Positions 42,535-51,516 of a stretch of DNA of 64,000 bases are shown in pieces. Location: NCBI RefSeq assembly GCF_021025955.1, contig NZ_JAJNCL010000008.1, positions 62,001 to 126,000 of the forward strand, read 5' to 3'. The position numbers and the translations under genes were made by a program. The notes beneath the pieces are model-generated. The model did no database searches, was not told where the DNA came from, and was given only the letters and a program-made list of their open reading frames with translations. This stretch comes from Rhodococcus qingshengii. GTDB lineage: Bacteria; Actinomycetota; Actinomycetes; Mycobacteriales; Mycobacteriaceae. Within the stretch, counting starts at the first letter, position 1. Every line of letters begins with the position of its first letter.

Positions 42535-44180
42535 CATACGAAGATCGCCCTTGGTTGGCGTTGTACCGCAACGACGTTCCCCCCGACATCGACGTCGAAC
42601 ATCCCACAATGCTCGAAATGTTGGCGGCCACGGTTCGCTTTGATCCGGACGCCACGGCCGTGAAGTACTTCGACGGTCAACTCAGTTTCGCCGAACTGGA
42701 TCAGCAGAGTGACGCCCTGGCCCGCGCACTCCGAGCAGGTGGCCTGGCGAAGGGAGACCGTGTCGCGCTCTTCCTGCAGAACGTTCCGCAATTCGTACTC
42801 GCCCTCGCCGGGATCTGGAAAGCCGGCGGCGTCGCAGTCTCGATCAATCCCATGAGCCGTGAACGAGAACTGGGATACCAACTCGAAGATTCCGGAGCAG
42901 CGGTTCTGATCGCTCTCGAGGGGCTCTACGAGTCCGTCGGCCGCAATGTCGTCGCCGACTCGCCGGTCAGGCGAGTCATCACCACCTCGGAACTCGAGTA
43001 CCAAAGTCGCAACGATCCGAGGATTTTCGACGGAATCGTGAAGAAGGATCTCGGTACCGACGATCTCGCGACACTGATCGACGAGCATCGTCTCGGCGAT
43101 CCGATCACTACCGACGCTGCACCGGAAGACATTGCGGTACTGACATATACGTCGGGAACCACAGGTCCGCCGAAGGGAGCGATGACCTCTCATGCGAACA
43201 TGACTTTCAACGCCCAGGTCTACCGTGACTGGCTAGGGCTCACCCCGAAAGACACGGTTCTCGGCGTCGCACCGCTCTTCCACATCACTGGGTTGATCGG
43301 TCACATCGCGGTGTCGGTGCTGGCGAGAATGCCGCTGGTGCTGGCCTACCGCTTCCAGCCCGAGGTAATGCTCGACGCGATTCGTGAGCACCGCCCGACA
43401 TTCACAGTCGGCGCGATCACCGCGTTCACCGCACTGCTCAACACTCCGGGTTGCGCGCCGGAAGACTTCACCTCCATGCGGTTGCTGTATTCCGGCGGCG
43501 CACCCATCTCGCCGACAGCCGCTGAGGCCGTCCGAGCCATGACCGGTGCTGCGCTGCACAACATCTACGGGCTGACCGAGACGACGTCGCCGACCCATGC
43601 CGTTCCCGTCGGCGCGGATACTCCGGTCGATCCCACGTCCGGCGCACTGTCCGTCGGCGTTCCGGTGCCGAACACCGTCGTCCGCATCGAAGACGAGGGC
43701 GGTGCGGTCCTGCCGATCGGAGAGATCGGCGAACTGGTCGTCCGTGGTCCACAGGTTGTGCGCGGTTACTGGAACAAGCCGGAGGAGAGTGCGTCGGCCA
43801 TTCGCGATGGGTGGTTCCACACCGGCGACGTTGGGTTCATGGACGAAGCGGGCTGGTTCTACGTCGTCGACCGTAAGAAGGACATGATCATCGCGTCCGG
43901 CTACAAGGTGTGGCCACGCGAGGTCGAGGACGTCCTTGCCGAGCACCCCGCAGTCCGGGAGGCGGCCGTCGTCGGGATCGCCGACGAATACCGCGGTGAG
44001 ACCGTGAAGGCGTTCGTCAGCCTCGTCGCGGGGGCCTCGGTGACGCCGGACGAACTGATCGATCACTGCAAGCAGCGGATGGCGGCGTACAAATACCCAC
44101 GATCCGTGGTGCTCGTGGAGGAACTGCCCAAGACCGTCACCGGCAAGATCCTGCGACGGGAATTGCGCACGACCTCCTGA
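42531..44180 (+). CDS. AMP-forming acyl-CoA synthetase (fatty-acid/aromatic type)
   Basis: A 549-residue ANL ligase with the P-loop YTSGTTGPPKG, the YGLTETTS motif, GWFHTGDVG and the C-terminal catalytic lysine in PKTVTGKILRREL. It activates a carboxylic acid to its CoA ester. The ATG at 42531 overlaps the cyclase stop by 4 bp; the longer open frame upstream shadows the cyclase. The operon is divergent from the XRE-TetR regulator. Confidence 0.92.
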   Translation: MTYEDRPWLALYRNDVPPDIDVEHPTMLEMLAATVRFDPDATAVKYFDGQLSFAELDQQSDALARALRAGGLAKGDRVALFLQNVPQFVLALAGIWKAGGVAVSINPMSRERELGYQLEDSGAAVLIALEGLYESVGRNVVADSPVRRVITTSELEYQSRNDPRIFDGIVKKDLGTDDLATLIDEHRLGDPITTDAAPEDIAVLTYTSGTTGPPKGAMTSHANMTFNAQVYRDWLGLTPKDTVLGVAPLFHITGLIGHIAVSVLARMPLVLAYRFQPEVMLDAIREHRPTFTVGAITAFTALLNTPGCAPEDFTSMRLLYSGGAPISPTAAEAVRAMTGAALHNIYGLTETTSPTHAVPVGADTPVDPTSGALSVGVPVPNTVVRIEDEGGAVLPIGEIGELVVRGPQVVRGYWNKPEESASAIRDGWFHTGDVGFMDEAGWFYVVDRKKDMIIASGYKVWPREVEDVLAEHPAVREAAVVGIADEYRGETVKAFVSLVAGASVTPDELIDHCKQRMAAYKYPRSVVLVEELPKTVTGKILRRELRTTS

Positions 44181-44310
44181 TCGACAACGGCAGGCGGGCC
44201 TCTTTCGGTCCGCCTGCTGTCTGATCGCGCACAGTTCCCGGTCGACCGCGCCATCGGGGTAATGGAACAGTAATATGTGCTGAGTACCCACGGAGAAACG
44301 GGAGACATCA

Positions 44311-44427
44311 GTGAGCAAGTTCGGACGTAAGAAGCAGCCGACGCCCAAGAGCTACCAGTGGCTGGCCATGACACTCATCGCGTTGTCGCTGTCCGTGTCG
44401 ATCGGAATTGCTGCCAAACCCTCCTGA
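44311..44427 (+). CDS. Small single-helix membrane protein
   Basis: A 38-residue open frame starting at a GTG with GGGAG 7-8 bases upstream. It begins with a basic segment (SKFGRKKQPTPKSYQW) and continues with a hydrophobic helix (LAMTLIALSLSVSIGIAA), ending KPS. The ribosome site, the positive-inside layout and the compact form argue that it is real. Function unknown. Confidence 0.6.
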   Translation: MSKFGRKKQPTPKSYQWLAMTLIALSLSVSIGIAAKPS

Positions 44428-44565
44428 GCTCCTCGGATCCGAAACTTGTAACCCCGCGTCCATCCGCACATGGGCAAAGGCAAATAGGTGCAATTCGGAC
44501 GCTTAGCTGTTCTAACTTTCCTTCCGTCGTGCCACCTCGGCACCGACGGAGAGGACTCACACACC

Positions 44566-45533
44566 ATGCGAAGCCCACGCTTCGGTTTGCTGGCGGCTGC
44601 CGGCGCGCTCGGACTCGTGCTTGTCACCTGTGGCGCTCAGTCCATCGCCACGGCGTCGCCCTTGGGCTCGCTCGACGCTGGTTCGAGTTCCGGCTCGGCC
44701 GAGACTCCGGCGTCGACCGACGGCGGCTTCACGTCCAAGACGCCGTACTCCCCCGGCCAACGCGTCGCCGACTATCAGGCCCCGCCGACGGGATACTCCC
44801 CGGTGTACACGGAAAGCGTTGCACGCCACGGTTCCCGGGCGCTGTCGAGCCTGAAGTACGACGACCTGAGTCTGCAGCTGTGGGAAATCGCAGAAGCCGA
44901 GAACGCATTGACTCCCGTCGGCAAGGAGTTCGGTCCGGCGCTTCGTGATCTCATGGCCGCCAACAAAAAGCTCGGATACGGCAACCTCAGCGGGCTCGGG
45001 GTCACCGAACATCGGCAGCTCGGGGCGCGGGTCACCGAACGCCTCCCCCAACTGTTCGACGCCATCGCAGCGCAACAGGGAGCCATCACGTTGACCTCGT
45101 CGGGTGTCGACCGTGCTGTGGACAGCGCTGAGAACTTCGCTCAGGGCCTGACCGGTGCGTTTCCAGCCGTCGCCGGCGATGTTGCACCGGCGACGCCGCC
45201 GTCCCGGGAGCGGACTTCCGGTTTGCACACGCAGAAACGATCATCCCCTTCGCGGCGCTCTTGAAACTGCCGGGAAGCACCGTCTCACAAGCCGAGGGCG
45301 ATCTCTACACCTACGCGAACAATCTCTGGCGCGGAGCGAATGTCAGCCCGATGGCCGCCAACGTGCAGTGGGACGTGTTCGGCGGACCGGACGGTAAGCG
45401 CGTGGTCCGAATGCTCTACAACGAGCGCGAGACAGCATTCGCGGCACCGTGCGCTCCGGTGAGCGCCGGGAGTTTCTTCTTCACGCCGGACGAACTGGCC
45501 CGCTGCCTACCGGAGATTTCACCGGCGGCCTGA
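44566..45533 (+). pseudogene. Secreted histidine acid phosphatase remnant
   Basis: The ATG at 44566 opens a signal peptide (GLLAAAGALGLVLVTCGAQS). The catalytic RHG motif of the histidine acid phosphatases follows in VARHGSRAL. The frame runs off at 45262-45264, after GDVAPA. The second catalytic region [18 protein letters not shown] and the C-terminus ([13 protein letters not shown]) are in a different frame from about 45205 onward. Intact relatives are about 450-500 residues; roughly 200 residues between the two halves are missing. One internal deletion that also shifted frame explains both features. The enzyme should be inactive. Confidence 0.78.
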
Positions 45534-45883
45534 GGTCCGGACCGAGGTCGACGAGGGCGCGCCCATGCCTGGTGCAACGCCAGCATGCGCGCCTTCTCGT
45601 CGTCTTCCATCAACAAGGCGTCGCAGATACGTCCGATGACCGGAGCCGAAACACCAACGGACGTACCCTGTTCCAGCCGCTGATAGTGATTGAAACTGAT
45701 GTCGGCGATCTGTGCGACATCACGCCGACTGAGGCCGTGCATGCGGCGAGAACCCTCGCAGCGCATGCCGACCTTTTCGGGCGCAAGACTGTTTCGTTTC
45801 TCGACGAGCATCTGGCTCATCAACTGACGCGCGCTCGACCCGTTCACGTCGCCACCTTTTCCATCCCTGAAATATGCCTTCAC
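45416..45883 (-). pseudogene. Truncated XRE/MmyB-type HTH regulator
   Basis: A 155-residue open frame. Residues about 45-105 form an XRE helix-turn-helix (GLSRRDVAQIADISFNHYQRL) with the DDDEKARMLALHQAW tail typical of MmyB-like regulators. The expected C-terminal ligand domain is missing, and the last 40 codons lie antisense to the phosphatase remnant. It is probably the N-terminal remnant of a longer gene, cut by the same rearrangement; a functional short DNA-binding protein is possible. Confidence 0.55.
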
Positions 45884-45986
45884 CTAACATGTTTCAGAAT
45901 ATGGGATGGGACGGGCACGGCGGTATCTCCGAGATGACAGATAATCACGCGATACCGCCAACCCTTGCCTGTTCGGGCTGTGACGA

Positions 45987-46445
45987 TCAGGCTATGAACC
46001 TGCCGATAGTCGGATTCGACTGGCAGATCGGACTACTGCCCCAGTTGATCGAACCGAACGCCGTCGCAACGACATTGCCGACGCCGGTATTCACCGTCGC
46101 GGACAGATACGGGTACGTCCCTACCAGGTCGACGATTCCGGACTTGCCGGTGTCTGTGTTAACCCACGCAACAGTGACCTGACCGGCCGCCGGGATAGGC
46201 GCAGCTGCCGGGAACGAATCGAAGCGAATGTCGCCCTTGGCAATGGGCGGATTGGCCTCTGGTCCGGACTGGCCGGTGAGACCGGTCAACGAAGCCAGCG
46301 ACCCCTGATTCGGACACCCGATGGTGACGGCGGCGCCGCCGAAAGGATGGGGCGGATCAGCCGAGGCGACTCCGGCGAACATGACGCTCGCGGCAATCGG
46401 TAGTCCGATGGCCGCAAAAACCCCGGCCGTGCGTGTGACGCTCAT
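45987..46445 (-). CDS. Secreted hypothetical protein
   Basis: A 152-residue protein with a clear Sec signal peptide ending SVMFAGVASA-DPP. The mature part is small, rich in Gly, Ala and Thr, and has two cysteines (IGCPNQGS and SPICQS) that could form a disulfide. The ATG at 46445 has AGGAGC upstream. It resembles other small secreted proteins of mycolic-acid bacteria but I cannot assign a family. Confidence 0.75.
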   Translation of the reverse strand: MSVTRTAGVFAAIGLPIAASVMFAGVASADPPHPFGGAAVTIGCPNQGSLASLTGLTGQSGPEANPPIAKGDIRFDSFPAAAPIPAAGQVTVAWVNTDTGKSGIVDLVGTYPYLSATVNTGVGNVVATAFGSINWGSSPICQSNPTIGRFIA

Positions 46446-46616
46446 AGCTGCTCCTCGGGTCGACAACACTTTCCGGATACCCCTGGTACAACGCCCGAAA
46501 CGAAGGAAAGACGACTATTCACACCCCCTAGACAACGCGTGTTGTCAGAACTACAGTCGGTGGTGCAGCTCACACCTACCTCTGCCGCGCGCAGACCAGT
46601 CTCAGGGAGTGTTCAG

Positions 46617-47513
46617 ATGAAGCGCTACGACCTCCGCAGTCGCACGGATCGACTCGATCCCGAAACCGATTACGAAGAGATGTCGCGCATTCTCGCGGCG
46701 CAGGAGTTTCCCTGGGACATCAATCAAGCGCTCAGCTTCGCGCTGTTTCGTACGTACGCAGTCCCCTCCATCGGCAAGCTCCTTTTCTCCACGGGCGAGT
46801 TCACCGACAAGGTTCAGAAACGCTACGACGACACCAGCCTGATCCTCGACGCCATCCTCGAGCACGGCCTCAGCAGCACCGAAGGCCGCAAGAGCGTCCG
46901 TCGAATGAATCAGATGCACGGCTCGTACGACATCTCCAACGACGACATGCTCTACGTCCTGGCCACCTTCGTCGTCACGCCGGTCAGATGGCTCGACGAG
47001 TACGGCTGGCGAAAAATGACCGAGAACGAGATCGTCGGGTCGACGAACTATTACCGCCACTTGGGCAGGTACATGAACATCAAAGACACTCCTGACACCT
47101 ACGCAGGATTCGTCAAACTTCTCGACGACTATGAGCGCGAACACTTTTCATTCGATCCCGGCGCCCGGGCCGTCGCTGATTCCACCCTCGACCTGATGTG
47201 CACCTTCCCGCCCAACAACCTGGCGCCGAAGGCTCTGGTCAAGGGATTCGCGTTCGCCCTCATGGACGATCACCTACTCGACGCCTTCCACTACAAGCAC
47301 CCGAGCACTGCGATGCGCGTCGTCTCACGCGGTGCGCTGAAGGTCCGTGCGCGTCTGCTGCGCTTCTTCCCGGTACGCACGAAGCGGAAATTCGCCCGCG
47401 AGCTGCCCAACATCCGCAGCTACCCGACCGGATACAAGGTCGAAGACCTCGGCACCTTCCCCGCCGGATGTCCGGTCAAGCACCTCCAGGCAGACCAGCA
47501 GGCCAAAGCGTAA
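46617..47513 (+). CDS. MpaB-type oxygenase family protein (DUF2236)
   Basis: A 298-residue protein of the MpaB/latex-clearing oxygenase family. The regions YDDTSLILDAILEHGLSS, RRMNQMHGSYDISNDDMLYVLATF and the helical remainder match the all-helical haem-binding fold, with candidate ligand histidines in that central region. The ATG at 46617 (MKRYDLRS) follows GGGAGTG. Members oxidise isoprenoid or other lipid substrates; its substrate is unknown. Confidence 0.85.
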   Translation: MKRYDLRSRTDRLDPETDYEEMSRILAAQEFPWDINQALSFALFRTYAVPSIGKLLFSTGEFTDKVQKRYDDTSLILDAILEHGLSSTEGRKSVRRMNQMHGSYDISNDDMLYVLATFVVTPVRWLDEYGWRKMTENEIVGSTNYYRHLGRYMNIKDTPDTYAGFVKLLDDYEREHFSFDPGARAVADSTLDLMCTFPPNNLAPKALVKGFAFALMDDHLLDAFHYKHPSTAMRVVSRGALKVRARLLRFFPVRTKRKFARELPNIRSYPTGYKVEDLGTFPAGCPVKHLQADQQAKA

Positions 47514-47565
47514 TCGCGCTAGGACACCCTGCTGACAGAACTCGACAACTGTCAGCGATCTGGCG

Positions 47566-48174
47566 TCAGTACCAGTACGGCGGGACGATATCCGGGTCGT
47601 CGAGCACGGCGTCGATCCGCGTATCGGCCACAATTCGTGTGATCGCTTCCTCGGGGGCGGCGATGATCGCGAAATGTGGATCGACATCATTGGTAATGCA
47701 CCAGGCATGATCAGCCGGCCAGATGAAGGCCGGATCAGGGGAAGAACCCCACGGCCAACGAGCTGAGTTTTCCACGCTCCAATCGGCGTAGTCGGCAAGC
47801 GTTCCACGAAAGAGCCAGTAGTCGCGATTGGGGATCTCGAACCGCGGAACGTCATCACCGACCGCCGACTCCCACCCGGTCCACATACAGAAATAGCACT
47901 CGTCAGGTGTGGTTGTGTAACTGGACAACACATCCAGGGCATAGCCGATCAGCACTTTCTCTTCCGGCCCGGTTTGATCGAAATCGACATCATTGGATTT
48001 CTGACCAGGAAAGCTCGGATCGGGGATGAACCGCAAGCGCGCATACTTCGGAAATCCGATCGGGCCGCGCCCTGCCAATTGATACCAAGGCAAATCCTGA
48101 TCGACCAGCCAATCGGTAGCCGTCAGATCGGTGCACAATGTCAGGCCCGTGCTGGGCTGATCCGTATCTCTCAT
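47566..48174 (-). CDS. Hypothetical protein (immunity-like, unassigned)
   Basis: A 202-residue soluble, acidic protein rich in Trp, Asp and Pro (FCMWTGWESAVGDDVPRFEI, then DYWLFRGTLADYADW). No signal peptide or membrane helix is present. I have seen similar sequences in actinobacteria without a named function. Its stop-side ends 50 bp from the MpaB gene (convergent), and its start overlaps the GNAT gene by 4 bp. Confidence 0.7.
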   Translation of the reverse strand: MRDTDQPSTGLTLCTDLTATDWLVDQDLPWYQLAGRGPIGFPKYARLRFIPDPSFPGQKSNDVDFDQTGPEEKVLIGYALDVLSSYTTTPDECYFCMWTGWESAVGDDVPRFEIPNRDYWLFRGTLADYADWSVENSARWPWGSSPDPAFIWPADHAWCITNDVDPHFAIIAAPEEAITRIVADTRIDAVLDDPDIVPPYWY

Positions 48175-48635
48175 GCCGGCGCGAAGGATGAGTCTCGACC
48201 CGTGCGACGCAGGGTGATCAATTCGTGGTTCGTCTCGGCGTCGAGTCGACGCCCCTCTTCTTCGAACTCCATCAGCTCATAGAACCTGCGGGCGCGATCG
48301 TTGAGGGTGTAAACCTCGAGTGTCACCTCGCCGTGCATTGTGGAAGCGTGTTCGACCAACGCCCGCCCGACACCCAACCCTTGTGATGCCGGCGCGACGA
48401 ACAGTCCCCCGATTTCGGAGCCGATCATTCCCAACAGGCCAACGACTTCGGACTTGTGTTCAGCCACCCAATTGTCGGCCTGAATCAGATAAACCTCTCG
48501 CATCTTCTGCTCCCGTTCACCGGTCCCCTCACCCGCAAGGAACGGGTGGGCTCCGCGGGCTGCACGAGACCACAGGTCGACGACCACGTCCTCATCCGAG
48601 GGCTGGTAGCGGCGAATGATCAGATCCTGGTTCAC
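48171..48635 (-). CDS. GNAT family N-acetyltransferase
   Basis: A 154-residue acetyltransferase. The acetyl-CoA binding segment is IGGLFVAPASQGLGVGRALVEHA (the R/Q-x-x-G-x-G/A type loop), and NDRARRFYELMEFEEEG is the terminal GNAT motif. It precedes and overlaps the hypothetical gene at 47566-48174 by 4 bp, forming an operon. The acceptor substrate is unknown. Confidence 0.88.
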   Translation of the reverse strand: MNQDLIIRRYQPSDEDVVVDLWSRAARGAHPFLAGEGTGEREQKMREVYLIQADNWVAEHKSEVVGLLGMIGSEIGGLFVAPASQGLGVGRALVEHASTMHGEVTLEVYTLNDRARRFYELMEFEEEGRRLDAETNHELITLRRTGRDSSFAPA

Positions 48636-48784
48636 AATCCGACCATACCCTCAGGCGATAGAGGACTGGCCGGCACCGGAAATGTTCAATTCTCGGATCT
48701 ACGCACGACGACTCCGCCGTATATCAGTGGAACAATTCCATTCATTGCAGCTCCGCAGTTACTGCGTTGTGCAAGGGTTATCCG

Positions 48785-49360
48785 ATGACTAGCGGCGATC
48801 CGATGACCGACGGTGGAGGCCCGGCATCTTGGTGGAAGGTGACAGCGATTGTCACCGCAGTGCTTGTCGCCCTCACGTGCGGGGTCATCGTGTGGTCCTT
48901 CATGCCGCCGGTTGTGTACTTTCCGTTCTTTGCGCTCGCCACCTCAGTATTGCTCGGTTTGGGTGGAGTGTGGTTGATACTCAGCCTGATTGGTTGGATG
49001 AAGTACAAGACACTGCGTTTGAGCACAATCGCGCCGGTGATAGTCCTCGTCACCGGCGCGCTCGTGACGTTGTCCGTCCCTTCGCATGTTGCGTTTGCAT
49101 TGTCGAAAGATTCCCTCGAAGCAGTCGCCGCGGATTGCCAGAAGTCGATGGACAACCAAACAATTGGCGTCTATCGGGTCTTACAGATCTGGCCCGTCGG
49201 CAACGGGTGCCGCTTCCACATCGAGGGCGGTCTGATCGATTCGATCGGATTGGCGTACTTACCTGACGGCGCACCATATCTCGGCAAGCCCCGCCGCGAC
49301 GGCGAGATCGGTTGCCAGGAGTTCGACGGCGACTGGTACACGTTCGTTCAAGCGTTTTAA
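48785..49360 (+). CDS. Membrane protein of unknown function
   Basis: A 191-residue protein with three hydrophobic helices in the first 110 residues, followed by a soluble extracellular domain with two cysteines (AADCQKSM and GNGCRFHIEGG) and a third near the end. The ATG at 48785 is preferred; a GTG at 48767 is an alternative. No family recognised. Confidence 0.7.
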   Translation: MTSGDPMTDGGGPASWWKVTAIVTAVLVALTCGVIVWSFMPPVVYFPFFALATSVLLGLGGVWLILSLIGWMKYKTLRLSTIAPVIVLVTGALVTLSVPSHVAFALSKDSLEAVAADCQKSMDNQTIGVYRVLQIWPVGNGCRFHIEGGLIDSIGLAYLPDGAPYLGKPRRDGEIGCQEFDGDWYTFVQAF

Positions 49361-49370
49361 CAGCGTGAAA

Positions 49371-50315
49371 CTAGCCGACCAGCTTGGCCTTCAGAAGCGC
49401 GATCGTGTCCGGAGTGAGTCCGAGACCTTCGGTGAGATAACCGTCGACGGTTCCGTAATCGCTGACTATCTGCGCGAGTCCAGCTTCCAAGTACGACGCA
49501 TCGACACCGAGGGCCGGCTCGAGATTGGTCGCTACCTGCGGGCTCAGGGCCTGAGAGATCTGCGCAAGGATCTTCTCGTTGGTCGCCTGAAGGTAGGTGT
49601 TGCTCAACAGATAGTCGTCCATGATCGTCTGTGCGGGAACACCGGCGATGGACTGCAGCAACATCGCGGTCCAACCCGTGCGGTCCTTGCCCGAGGTGCA
49701 ATGGAACAACTGCACACCGTCACTCGCAGCGATGTCCGAAAGAACCTGCTTGAAGCCGGCCCGGCGCACGGGATCGGTGACAAAACTACGGTTGGTATCG
49801 ACCAAGAACTGCATGGCCTCCTCCGGCGACTTGATCGTTGTCGCGAGCTGGGTGAGATCCTTGAACTCGATCGGGATATTCGTGTACGTTACGCCGTCCG
49901 GGAGCTTGTCTGCGCCACCGATGAACGGATTGGAGATCTCGGTTGCGCCGCGCAGGTCATAGGCGTCGGCAAGTCCGAGGCCGGCGAGCGTCGTCTTGTC
50001 TGCGTCGCTGGTCGCGGTCAGCGCATTGGACCGGTAGATGACGCCGCGCTTGAGGTGTGAGCCGTCGACGGTGGCGTATCCCTTACCGTCGTTACCGGCG
50101 ATGTCGCGAAAATTGGCCACGGAGGCCAAGTTCGGTGTCGGCGCGAGCACAGGATCGAGCGAGCCGAGATCGACCGATCCGAGCGATCCCGTGTTCAGAG
50201 AACCCAGGTCGAGCGGGATGGCCGTGGCGGGAGCGGCAAACAACAGACCTCCGGTGACAACAAGGGCGGCGGCCTTCGCAGTGCGAGCAAACAACATTCG
50301 TGATCGTGTGGACAT
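49371..50315 (-). CDS. Secreted tyrosine/serine phosphatase (dual-specificity type)
   Basis: A 314-residue protein with a signal peptide (AKAAALVVTGGLLFAAPATA). The catalytic P-loop HCTSGKDRTG (C-x5-R) of the PtpB-like tyrosine/serine phosphatase family is intact, and the N-terminal NFRDIAGNDGKGYATVDG fits. The ATG at 50315 is chosen for the signal sequence. It lies 37 bp behind the gene at 50353 on the same strand. It may dephosphorylate proteins or phosphoinositides outside the membrane. Confidence 0.88.
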   Translation of the reverse strand: MSTRSRMLFARTAKAAALVVTGGLLFAAPATAIPLDLGSLNTGSLGSVDLGSLDPVLAPTPNLASVANFRDIAGNDGKGYATVDGSHLKRGVIYRSNALTATSDADKTTLAGLGLADAYDLRGATEISNPFIGGADKLPDGVTYTNIPIEFKDLTQLATTIKSPEEAMQFLVDTNRSFVTDPVRRAGFKQVLSDIAASDGVQLFHCTSGKDRTGWTAMLLQSIAGVPAQTIMDDYLLSNTYLQATNEKILAQISQALSPQVATNLEPALGVDASYLEAGLAQIVSDYGTVDGYLTEGLGLTPDTIALLKAKLVG

Positions 50316-50352
50316 GTGGCAGCACCTCTCTTTGTGGTTTGGTGAGCTGTGG

Positions 50353-51516
50353 TTACGGTGCGACGTCACCGATTCCGGTGAATCCGTATCGCTGGTGAGG
50401 TCCGATCACTGCTACCTCGAACAGGCCTGTCCCGGTGCGCGTTACGCCGTCCTCGACGAGGGTGAACCGGGCCAAGTTGTCGACTGGGCACAGCATCTTC
50501 TTCCACGGTTCGATGTCCGAAACCTTTTCTCGCAGGCCTTGAACCACCAGTTCGCCCTGCCACATCCCGTGGCGCCAATCCTGCTCGAGTCCGTAGCCTG
50601 TGCCGACACCGATGTAATTGGGCAGTATTGGTTCACAGGTGATCTCCAGGATGTGGTCGGATTCGCCTGGTGCACCGGTGCGCCGGAAGTACAGAGTTCC
50701 GCTCTTCACCTCGCGTGTACCGGAAATGAAGGTGAGTTGGTGGTCGGGTCGACCCAACCACTCCGGCTCCCGCGAACGGTCCGCCCAGACGCGTGTCGCA
50801 TCCTCGAGGATTCGGCGTCCCTGCTGATCTTCTTGAACGACCGTGACGATGGTGAAGTCACCGAATTGCATGATCGAGTAGATCCAGAAGAAGTTCTGAC
50901 TGCCGGCGATCGACGGATCCGCCTTGCGTCCAGGAGGTTCCGCTTCGCCGACCGGTCGAACACCCCAGGATCGGTCGCGATTACCCCGCCACGTCGCCGG
51001 GGTGACTGGGATGACGTCGCCGTCGACGGTCAGTGATCCGGACCATGTTCCGGTCTGCACGAATCGTTGAGTGTCGAAGGTGACTCGTTCCAGCTGACGG
51101 TGAAAATGCCTGGCCTCGAGATTGGCAGGGCCGTCGGACTCGAATGTGAGGTCGAAGCTCAGGTCCGGCGCTTCGGGACTCGGGTCCAACATCACCCGCA
51201 GACGGTGCAGACCCTCGATGATCTCAATCCTCAACGGGCCTACTGACAGGTCCATACGATCGTCGCCCAAGGCTCGGGATGCCCGGAAGACTATGTGGTC
51301 TTCGCCGCGCCGAAGAACCGCAAAGCCATCGCACACACCGAGATTGGGGTACTGACCGAGACCGATGATGAGAAACAGCGGCTCGGTGTCGCCGTCGACG
51401 CCTGCATGGCAGTTGAAGTAGTAGCGGTCGTAGAAGTTTCGATCCGAGGTGCCCACGTGGCGGATGGTCTCGGCGATCTGATGTACGGGGTAGTCGTCGA
51501 GCGGGGACAGTGTCAT
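50353..51516 (-). CDS. Unnamed family protein paired with phosphotransferase
   Basis: A 387-residue soluble protein. Segments such as FYDRYYFNCHAG, LGQYPNLGVCDGFAVLRRG and WRGNRDRSWGVRPVG are characteristic of a beta-rich family (CrtC/lipocalin-like in appearance) found in Rhodococcus and Mycobacterium next to ACAD10-like phosphotransferases. The ATG at 51516 overlaps the phosphotransferase stop and replaces a much longer open frame. The function is unknown; a role in steroid or lipid catabolism is a guess from the neighbours in related genomes. Confidence 0.72.
   Translation of the reverse strand: MTLSPLDDYPVHQIAETIRHVGTSDRNFYDRYYFNCHAGVDGDTEPLFLIIGLGQYPNLGVCDGFAVLRRGEDHIVFRASRALGDDRMDLSVGPLRIEIIEGLHRLRVMLDPSPEAPDLSFDLTFESDGPANLEARHFHRQLERVTFDTQRFVQTGTWSGSLTVDGDVIPVTPATWRGNRDRSWGVRPVGEAEPPGRKADPSIAGSQNFFWIYSIMQFGDFTIVTVVQEDQQGRRILEDATRVWADRSREPEWLGRPDHQLTFISGTREVKSGTLYFRRTGAPGESDHILEITCEPILPNYIGVGTGYGLEQDWRHGMWQGELVVQGLREKVSDIEPWKKMLCPVDNLARFTLVEDGVTRTGTGLFEVAVIGPHQRYGFTGIGDVAP

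Noticed and set aside
44430-44565. A longer phosphatase start at 44488
   Set aside because: The signal peptide begins cleanly at the ATG at 44566; the upstream extension is not hydrophobic and lacks a ribosome site.
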